Origin: Deltaproteobacteria bacterium UBA5329
Lineage (GTDB): Bacteria; Desulfobacterota; Syntrophorhabdia; Syntrophorhabdales; Syntrophorhabdaceae
Assembly (NCBI GenBank): GCA_002408185.1
Contig: DHQV01000056.1
Span: 1-29,631 of the forward strand
DNA: 29,631 nt
Direction of reading: 5' to 3'
The notes under the pieces were generated by a model that saw only the letters and a program-made list of their open reading frames with translations, did no database searches and had not been told where the DNA came from. Position numbers and translations under genes: made by a program. Shown piece by piece: positions 24,219 through 29,631 of the stretch. How positions within the stretch are numbered: position 1 is the first letter of the stretch; each line of letters opens with the position of its first letter.

Positions 24219-24337
24219 CCCACCGCACCTGTTTTATCTATACGAAATACTTCGGGAACGACAAACGCGTACAATGCGATCCCGGCTTCACGTACATGAA
24301 ACATGAGGGGTAAAGGATATGGACGTGAAGCAACGGC

Positions 24338-24910
24338 CTAGAAGTACCACCCCGCCCTGAGGAGACCTGAATTGACGGAATGGTTGGGGTTAGCAAGGCC
24401 GCCGTTGGAGTAGTGCTGGAACTGTGCTTCCACGAAAACCCGGCCCGTGCGGTATCCGATCCCTCCGACCAGCACGAAGAGCCCGTGAGTACCCTGCTCC
24501 TCAAAGTTAATACTTGTATACACAGCTCCGGCTCCGGCAGCCAGGTAAAGCCGGTGACCGGGGGCCAATTCCGGCAGATAACCCCTGAGAGACACGCTGA
24601 AGCCGACATCAATCCCGTTCTCGGGCCTGTTCACAACCTTAACGAAAGGTTCCACGACCCAGGCGACATGTTCCGTCAACGGCCTCTCGTGAAGAAACGA
24701 AACAAGCGCATAATCATATGACCGGCCGTCGTCGCCGAGATGTCCCGCACTTGCCCCTTCGTTGAAGAGCCCGAGACCGTATCCGACGGAAAGAGCATTT
24801 TCTGCCGGGCAGACCGCTGCGGAAACACACAGAAAGACGGGGAAACAAAGAACAACGAGGATTGTACGAAAGAGAATACTGCGGAAAAAGGGGGAAATGT
24901 CAATCACCAC
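24338..24910 (-). CDS. PagL-like lipid A deacylase (acyloxyacyl hydrolase family)
   Basis: 190-residue outer-membrane beta-barrel protein with a signal peptide (VLCFPVFLCVSAAVCPAENA, cleavage about residue 38). Beta strands alternate through the body. The active-site block FQHYSNGGLANPN matches the PagL His-x-Ser with the downstream NP; the chain ends on a terminal Phe (RAGWYF), typical of BAM substrates. PagL removes the 3-O acyl chain of lipid A. The start is GTG 24910 or GTG 24907 with GAGGAGG upstream. Which Glu is the third catalytic residue cannot be settled by eye. Monocistronic; the upstream region is AT-rich. Confidence 0.75.
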   Translation of the reverse strand: MVIDISPFFRSILFRTILVVLCFPVFLCVSAAVCPAENALSVGYGLGLFNEGASAGHLGDDGRSYDYALVSFLHERPLTEHVAWVVEPFVKVVNRPENGIDVGFSVSLRGYLPELAPGHRLYLAAGAGAVYTSINFEEQGTHGLFVLVGGIGYRTGRVFVEAQFQHYSNGGLANPNHSVNSGLLRAGWYF

Positions 24911-25114
24911 TCATCCTCCTCATTAAATGGATATACTTTATATAATTCATATAAATTAATTTTCTTTAATAATCCGAAAAATATCAAGATAAAATTCGTT
25001 GAGCAATGAATCCAACCGTCGCATGAACCTTTGCTGGCAGCACATCTTTTCAACTATTGACGAACATAAAACCGTTGTCAGAACCCGTTAATGGATGTGA
25101 CCATTGAAAGGTCC
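24911..25114. other. AT-rich intergenic stretch
   Basis: Upstream region of the pagL-like gene on the minus strand. It contains TATATAATTCATATAAATT-like AT runs at 24936-24965 and no gene that I can support. A weak promoter is likely but no clean -35/-10 pair is seen. Confidence 0.4.
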
Positions 25115-25142
25115 TTGACGAATTGCGGTTGTGTGCTATATT
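25115..25142 (+). promoter_or_regulatory. Promoter of the third structured RNA
   Basis: TTGACG (25115-25120), 16-base spacer ending GTGTGC, TATATT (25137-25142): same spacer length and extended -10 as the two twin RNAs. Confidence 0.7.
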
Positions 25143-25148
25143 TGCTAT

Positions 25149-25337
25149 AGAGCTATTTCAACCCAAGCATCATTCGCTATCAGGCCGGCCTTTATCACTG
25201 GTAGTGGCAGAAGGGACTGATGGACCGGAATCAGTGGCATGCGCGACATGCAGGAGTAGCCCGAGGCCCCGAACGGTCGCTCACGGGTAAAGTAATTTTG
25301 TCCGTCTGACTAGAATCGACACGTTCAGGGCTTTTTT
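25149..25337 (+). ncRNA. Unrecognised structured small RNA with terminator
   Basis: About 190 bases with no coding signature. Stems are ACTGAT (25216-25221)/ATCAGT (25230-25235) around an 8-base GGACCGGA loop, GCATG (25237-25241)/CATGC (25247-25251), and ACGGGTAAA (25283-25291)/TTTTGTCCGT (25296-25305). It closes with GCCCCGAACG (25266-25275)/CGTTCAGGGC (25322-25331), nine of ten pairs, and six Ts (25332-25337). Several GGA triplets, two in the hairpin loop, are reminiscent of CsrA/RsmA-binding sponge RNAs, but this is only a suggestion. Not homologous to the twin RNAs. Confidence 0.65.
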
Positions 25338-25492
25338 ATTATGCGCGTTTTCCGATCCGGCCGGTTTCACATGGACCGTGTTGGTCGCGTTTTGTATTCT
25401 GCCGATCCAATGGTTTGCCCGTGTAATGATCGGGCTGCCAGATTTATTAGAGCGGTGCCATGCCTGAATGAGAAGGTTGGTTGTTTCTCAAA

Positions 25493-25873
25493 TTATACGA
25501 AGCAGCCTTCCCACGGGTTTTTCGGTTCTCCGAGCGATCTCGGCCAACCTAAACAATATATGGTCTGTTGATTTACTCTATCCGGGTCCCCGCAATCCTC
25601 AATATGAACACTAACTAGTCTCCAGCCCAATTTCAGGTATTCGTTGGCTTCACGATAGTCGTTGAATTCTCTTAGTTCCGATATTTCGTGCAGGTCTGTC
25701 GTCACTTCGTTGTGCCTCCAGCAATCCCGTATCCGCCAGAATATTTTTTGAAACCTGCAACAGGTTCGTTCTTCTGGCCCAGGCTCATTATAATAACAAC
25801 CTGGGTACATTCCAAGCACATTTTCATCAAAACGGACGGGGAAGAGGCACTTTCTTGCACAACTTTCGGGCAT
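25493..25873 (-). CDS. Conserved-looking protein of unknown function
   Basis: 126 residues. The C-terminal half (EISELREFNDYREANEYLKL, then GWRLVSVHIEDCGDPDRVNQ, ending YCLGWPRSLGEP) has the look of a small family whose members end in a YCLGW block. The N-terminal half is Cys-rich (Cys at positions near 5, 9, 27, 38, 39, 51). ATG 25873 lacks a ribosome site and the same frame is open further upstream only to a stop, so the start is uncertain and an upstream part may be missing. Another frame on the same strand overlaps its first half, so a frameshift cannot be excluded. Confidence 0.5.
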   Translation of the reverse strand: MPESCARKCLFPVRFDENVLGMYPGCYYNEPGPEERTCCRFQKIFWRIRDCWRHNEVTTDLHEISELREFNDYREANEYLKLGWRLVSVHIEDCGDPDRVNQQTIYCLGWPRSLGEPKNPWEGCFV

Positions 25874-25966
25874 CGGCCGGGCAGTTTGAACGCAGTTCCA
25901 TTAAATTCTATTGACATGAATTGCGGCATTTTTTATAGTTGACTCAACAATACTCAGGTGATCTCA

Positions 25967-26935
25967 ATGAAAATAATAATTATGGCGATCTCATTCGCTG
26001 TATTATCAGTACCTTTGTATCCAGGTTTCTCGCCAGGTTCGTCAGGACAGGCTTGTTTATTGTGGGGGGCGGCCGTGGCTTCAGCCCAGGTCCAACAAGA
26101 CGGCCAGTCTAAAATGATCCGGCCAACGCCTGCATCACCCATAAGAAAAATTCAACCGGCAAAGCCGGTTATCGATCCAGCCGCGCGTCCGGTCATATCT
26201 CCGGGCAAAACTCAGCCTCAGCCGGGACAGCAGCAACCGGGCCAATCCCAAGAAACTGTTCAGCAACCACAGTATCAACAGGGTCAACCAATTCAGCAGG
26301 CGGACCAGTCGCTCCCGTATACTGACACCACAACCACATACCAATCTTATCAGGATCAAAACATTTACTCGGCCCAAGGAAATATCTACGCTCCAGACAC
26401 ATCATCCAGCACTTCGGAGGGCTTGACCGGTGTTCAGACCGACATGTACCGCAGGACAGGCGGTCAGGGCCGAACCAATGTCCCGGGGCAACAAATCCAG
26501 CAGATGCCCATGATGCAGCAGATGCCCGTTCAGCAAGACCCTCAGGGAATGCAGCAGGTTATGCCGCAGCAGATGCCCATGATGCAGCAGCCCGGCATGT
26601 TCGGATCGTGCACAATTCGGCTGAGTGAGGATAGATCGAGTATTGCACTGCTTGACGGATCGGGCCAGGAAATAAATCATATAGCGCTTGGACGGGACCG
26701 TGTCCAAAAGATCTTCAAGTCGCCCGATGGAAACTGGAATGTCCTGGTGTTCAAGGTACGCCAGCGCCAGGAATACGGCGCAATAGCTGTAAGCATGGCA
26801 CAATGTGACCCGCAGGAGGCCAGGGAAATACGTTCCCTGCCCGACAATATCGAATTTCAGGCGGATGAAATGCTGCTTATGTTTCCCGGGAACATTGTAG
26901 AGCGTTTATCTCTCATTCATAAAACAGGACCATAA
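25967..26935 (+). CDS. Secreted Gln/Pro/Met-rich protein
   Basis: 322 residues from ATG 25967, with AGGTG seven bases upstream (a GTG nine bases earlier is also possible). A signal peptide covers about residues 1-42. Residues 45-175 are low-complexity Gln/Pro/Thr-rich. Residues 178-208 hold a repeated Met/Gln block, QQMPMMQQMP and again PQQMPMMQQPGMF. The last 110 residues form a compact domain (SCTIRLSEDRSSIALLDGSG) with beta-propeller-like strands. First gene of an operon with a CsgG-like protein. Its Met-rich stretch could bind copper or be a linker; unknown function. Confidence 0.82.
   Translation: MKIIIMAISFAVLSVPLYPGFSPGSSGQACLLWGAAVASAQVQQDGQSKMIRPTPASPIRKIQPAKPVIDPAARPVISPGKTQPQPGQQQPGQSQETVQQPQYQQGQPIQQADQSLPYTDTTTTYQSYQDQNIYSAQGNIYAPDTSSSTSEGLTGVQTDMYRRTGGQGRTNVPGQQIQQMPMMQQMPVQQDPQGMQQVMPQQMPMMQQPGMFGSCTIRLSEDRSSIALLDGSGQEINHIALGRDRVQKIFKSPDGNWNVLVFKVRQRQEYGAIAVSMAQCDPQEAREIRSLPDNIEFQADEMLLMFPGNIVERLSLIHKTGP
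26499..26590 (+). repeat. 23-base direct repeat in the Met/Gln-rich coding region
   Basis: The same 23-base unit occurs at 26499-26521 and 26568-26590, exact, encoding QQMPMMQQ-type sequence. The space between holds a degenerate third copy. Confidence 0.8.
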
Positions 26936-26971
26936 GGATCTCACCTACGTCACGCACAATGGAGGTTTGCA

Positions 26972-27712
26972 ATGAAGGCAGGAAAATATATCGCTATCAC
27001 AATGACAATAATTTTTGCACTGGTCTTTGGAGGGATCTGTCAGGCCGATGAGGAGGATCCGGTTGTTGACAATTCAAGGACAACAAAGAAGCTGCAGAGC
27101 ATAAAACGCCCTAAGGGGCAGAGGAAAGTCGTAACTATCTACGAATTTAGAAGCTCGCTGCCGGAAGTAAATGCGGCCGGGGCAACCGACATGTTTACAA
27201 CTGCTCTTGTCAAGTCAGGTTATTTTGCCGTTGCCGAAAGGCAGAGGCTGGACCATGGTATAATGCGTGAAAAACAGCTTCAAGGCAGCGGAATGGCCAT
27301 CGGAAAGGCGGGCCAATCCAAACTGGCGGGGGCACAGTACATCTTTGAAGGCACCGTTTCGGAAGCGAACCCCAATGAGACCAATACGGAGGGTGGGTTC
27401 AATGTCGGCGGTATGGATGTGGGAGGTGGAAAAAGCTCCGACAGCATCGGCCTTGATGTCCGCATCGTAGATGCCCAAACCGGGCTTGTCCTCGATTCCG
27501 TGAATGTCCGAAAGAAAATTGTGGCGAAAGGCGGGGCAGTGTCGGGCATGGGACGGCTGGCCCAGTCAATAGCGGGGCTGAGCGGCCAATCTATCCCGCT
27601 CAATCCCGATGTCAGGGCCAGGGGGTCAAAGAAAGAAGGGGTCGATCAGGCCCTCCGGTCTTGCATTGAGGCGGCGGTTTACGAACTCGTTACGAGGTAC
27701 GGCGAGGATTGA
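26972..27712 (+). CDS. CsgG-family secretion/assembly protein
   Basis: 246 residues with a signal peptide (MKAGKYIAITMTIIFALVFGGI, cleavage about residue 25) and no canonical lipobox. The CsgG domain covers about residues 50-185: VVTIYEFRSSLPEVNAAGAT, KSGYFAVAERQRLDH and GAQYIFEGTVSEANPNETNT, then GLDVRIVDAQTGLVLDSVNV. CsgG proteins form outer-membrane pores that export curli subunits, or act as lipoprotein homologues in other assembly systems. ATG 26972 has TGGAGG seven bases upstream. The stop overlaps the next start as TGATG, so the three genes from 25967 are one operon. Confidence 0.85.
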   Translation: MKAGKYIAITMTIIFALVFGGICQADEEDPVVDNSRTTKKLQSIKRPKGQRKVVTIYEFRSSLPEVNAAGATDMFTTALVKSGYFAVAERQRLDHGIMREKQLQGSGMAIGKAGQSKLAGAQYIFEGTVSEANPNETNTEGGFNVGGMDVGGGKSSDSIGLDVRIVDAQTGLVLDSVNVRKKIVAKGGAVSGMGRLAQSIAGLSGQSIPLNPDVRARGSKKEGVDQALRSCIEAAVYELVTRYGED

Positions 27713-28326
27713 TGGCAAGGGCGCTGACGTGTTCCGTCCTCATTCTCAGTGTTATCCTCTCATTAGGCACCGTAGTTTGTTCCGGTGTCGAGGGGCCTCC
27801 GGTCGTTTACCTCTATCCGGACAGCACGCCTGTCCATGTGAGCCTGTTTTTTCCTGCCGGAAGCCCCTTGGAGAGATTCACGAATCAGAGGGACACATGG
27901 TATGCGATCTATCAGACATCACTGTACCCGGGTTATCCCTACACGATCACAATCCGGCATAACTCAGATCCGTCCCGTATGAAGCTCTATGCCCTGGATA
28001 ACCATCCATTCGATAAGATCTCGGTAAAAATGCAGCTTGCAATGAAACGGGTTGATCCTTGCTACAATACTTATAACGGGTCTTCGTACGAGGCTGTCGT
28101 GAGCCTTCCCGAAAGGGCACGGTCCGCGGATCTTTTCCTGCTCCTCGAATGGCTCCCGGCAACGGGACAAGACAGACCCATTCCCGTTTCCCTGCAGGTG
28201 GTCTCAACCGGCTATGGACAACTCATGGGCAGGGGGAGGCAATGGGGCCGGCCCGATTACAGATGTAGACCTGAAAGCTCTATGCAGAGCGGAAGGCCTG
28301 TTGTCATTCCTGTCCCCGAAAGATAA
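27712..28326 (+). CDS. Secreted protein of unknown function
   Basis: 204 residues from ATG 27712, overlapping the CsgG stop (TGATG). A signal peptide covers about residues 1-25 (LTCSVLILSVILSLGTVVCS). The mature part is rich in Tyr, Pro and Ser, with beta-rich segments (VVYLYPDSTPVHVSLFFPAG, LYPGYPYTITIRHNSDP) and an unstructured end rich in Arg, Gly and Pro. It may be an exported partner of the CsgG-like protein. No family recognised. Terminator at 28340-28379. Confidence 0.8.
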   Translation: MARALTCSVLILSVILSLGTVVCSGVEGPPVVYLYPDSTPVHVSLFFPAGSPLERFTNQRDTWYAIYQTSLYPGYPYTITIRHNSDPSRMKLYALDNHPFDKISVKMQLAMKRVDPCYNTYNGSSYEAVVSLPERARSADLFLLLEWLPATGQDRPIPVSLQVVSTGYGQLMGRGRQWGRPDYRCRPESSMQSGRPVVIPVPER

Positions 28327-28339
28327 TTTCTTAACTATG

Positions 28340-28379
28340 AAAAAAGGCAACCGGTAAAGATTACCCGAGTACCTTTTTT
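28340..28379. terminator. Bidirectional terminator
   Basis: AAAAAAGG (28340-28347) pairs with CCTTTTTT (28372-28379), and GGTAA (28353-28357) with TTACC (28361-28365). The A and T runs flank the stem on both strands, so it can end the plus-strand operon and the minus-strand gene. Confidence 0.75.
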
Positions 28380-28399
28380 ATTATTTGATACAGCCAAAA

Positions 28400-29469
28400 T
28401 TACTGGGTGGTCCTGTAACAACCGTAGAATATCCCGTCCCGCAGCAGCGGACCGACATTGCTTCCTCCCCCCGAACTATATGCTGTGCATCCTGGTTGGA
28501 ATTCATATTTGCCCGTACCGCACCTAGGTGATTGCGACCTGCTCGATGTTGCACAGCAAAAGTAACCCCGCTGATCGCATCGCATATATGCTCCCATAAC
28601 GCCCGCGCAGCTTGGCTGGCCCACGTATATGTAACCCGGAAAGTTCTTGGCGCCCGGACAGGTGCTGGCTGGCTGCTGGGGAGGTGTGGCGGCGGCTTTC
28701 TTCAATATCTGCAATTTATCGGATTGCTCACGAATTGGGTCCCTGCAGGCCCAAAAATGTAAACCTTGCCGACATTCTTCGTGATAGCGTCTTGCTCTGC
28801 AACGGTTTTTCCCGCAAATACATCGGGGACGATCACCTGGACGATAGCGACTAAGGTCGTATTAGGAAGGTAAGGTACCGGTACGGCGGGCGATGTCACC
28901 GGGCCCGGCATGACTGCCGTCTGGAGTTTCTTGCCCGTGAGATACTCAAAGACGGCGTGGTACATGGGGATACGTGTCATGTCTATATTTCCTCCGTTGA
29001 CGATGATAACATCCCCGGGATATGCGAGGTTTTTGCTCAGCTTATCGACGATGGGGTAATACGATGCTATGTTAAATCCGAGCTTATTGCTCATCATCGT
29101 ACCGTTCTTGACATAGATCGTTTTAACCTGCATGATCCTCTGCCTATGCTGGGCAATCTTTGCCGTGACATTGTACCCGGTGTAAACATCCGGGATCGTC
29201 ACCCTGAATTGCGTGGCGTTCATGACCTGCGGGGTCTGTTCGAACTTTTACCCGCCCTGCAATTCGATGACTGCCTTCCATGAACCGATCGCTGAAAAAT
29301 TGCGGCCGGTGACCACCAGCGCCGACCCCGGTGAAGCCGCCGTGGTACTTAAACTGTCCAGGACGGGCATGGCACCGGAATGCACAAAACCGGCCGGCCC
29401 CGGCAACAAAGCAGTGAACATCAATAAAGTGATTGTCAGAAACAATGCCGAAGCTGTTCTCAATATCAT
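28400..29469 (-). pseudogene. Secreted IPT/TIG-like, Cys-rich protein, broken
   Basis: Three segments form one gene of about 355 codons. From ATG 29469 (AAGGAGG upstream) come a signal peptide and an IPT/TIG-like start, PVLDSLSTTAASPGSALVVT. An in-frame TAA (29248-29250) interrupts it; the frame continues KFEQTPQVMNATQFRVTIPD to QFVSNP. A missing base near 28720 then shifts the frame to the C-terminal Cys-rich part (ATPPQQPASTCPGAKNFPGY to FYGCYRTTQ; nine or more Cys). AATCCG-GATAAATTG would read NPDKL, which joins the parts. So at least two lesions; either decay or sequence errors. Confidence 0.75.
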
Positions 29470-29545
29470 ACGACCTCCTTAAGATAAATTATCTTTAGGG
29501 CAAATACTGGGTTCAAAACAGGGAGTGGCAGGGAACACTACGACA

Positions 29546-29590
29546 ATAATAGACAACGTACGGCATTTTGGTCAATTCATTTTAATGAAT
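29546..29590 (-). promoter_or_regulatory. Promoter and palindrome of the Cys-rich gene
   Basis: Minus strand: TTGACC (29570-29575), 18-base spacer, TATTAT (29546-29551). Just upstream lies ATTCATT-TT-AATGAAT (29575-29590), a 7-2-7 dyad that could be an operator. A hairpin AAGATAA/TTATCTT lies in the 5' leader near 29480-29494. Confidence 0.55.
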
Positions 29591-29631
29591 ATTTTTTTAT
29601 GTTTTTCGGTCACTACTGTCCGGTTAAAATA

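Noticed and set aside
25341..25571. 76-codon plus-strand frame after the third small RNA
   Set aside because: No ribosome site and it overlaps the conserved-looking minus-strand gene.
1..29631. CRISPR array, tRNA, rRNA, intact insertion sequence or prophage
   Set aside because: I saw no regularly spaced repeats, cloverleaf sequence, transposase or phage structural gene. This was by eye, so a tRNA scan would be decisive.

Overview
This looks like a chromosomal window from an anaerobic or microaerophilic Gram-negative bacterium. The gene set suggests a deltaproteobacterial (Desulfobacterota, syntroph-like) lineage: cytochrome bd oxidase, rubrerythrin, hemerythrin, dodecin, a scar of a ferredoxin-dependent 2-oxoacid oxidoreductase, and outer-membrane proteins. 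The taxonomic guess is inference from gene content; no rRNA or tRNA was seen.

Left part (1-7700): the tail of a possible Fic-like gene and a dead VapB-like antitoxin, then cydB-cydA (minus strand, strong promoter). Next come a long coiled-coil protein and a peroxide-defence cluster: a PerR/Fur-type regulator with a perfect palindrome on its own promoter, rubrerythrin and a heme catalase. A small secreted protein follows on the minus strand.

Middle (7790-15200): a minus-strand operon of a 94-residue unknown protein, the helicase MrfA and the nuclease MrfB (last two joined by an ATGA overlap), which matches the mitomycin-repair pair of Bacillus. Then a hemerythrin, an Hsp20 chaperone, a universal stress protein, a small dimeric alpha/beta-barrel protein and a two-PAS protein.

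Two homologous, promoter-driven, terminator-ended non-coding elements (13286-13438 and 15379-15535) sit in this stretch. They share long identical blocks and show compensatory base changes, so they look like two paralogous small RNAs of a family I do not recognise. A third, unrelated structured transcript with the same promoter layout lies at 25149-25337.

15600-18600 is a compact probable Mg2+-transport module: a promoter, a 27-codon leader peptide beginning MEDDP, a possible attenuator, an Nramp-fold transporter lacking the canonical DPGN and MPH metal motifs, a soluble PRC/MgtE-N/CBS protein and a 37-residue membrane peptide.

Right part (18750-29631): a threonine-to-glycine operon (SDR-type threonine dehydrogenase and Kbl), the deletion scar of a kor-type oxidoreductase operon, a small unknown protein, dodecin, a frameshifted dienelactone hydrolase, a DUF488 protein, a PagL-like outer-membrane deacylase, and a three-gene secreted/CsgG-like operon with a Met/Gln-rich protein. 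The last gene, a secreted IPT-like, Cys-rich protein, is broken by a stop codon and a frameshift. Broken genes cluster in this part and at the left edge, which suggests gene decay or assembly errors.
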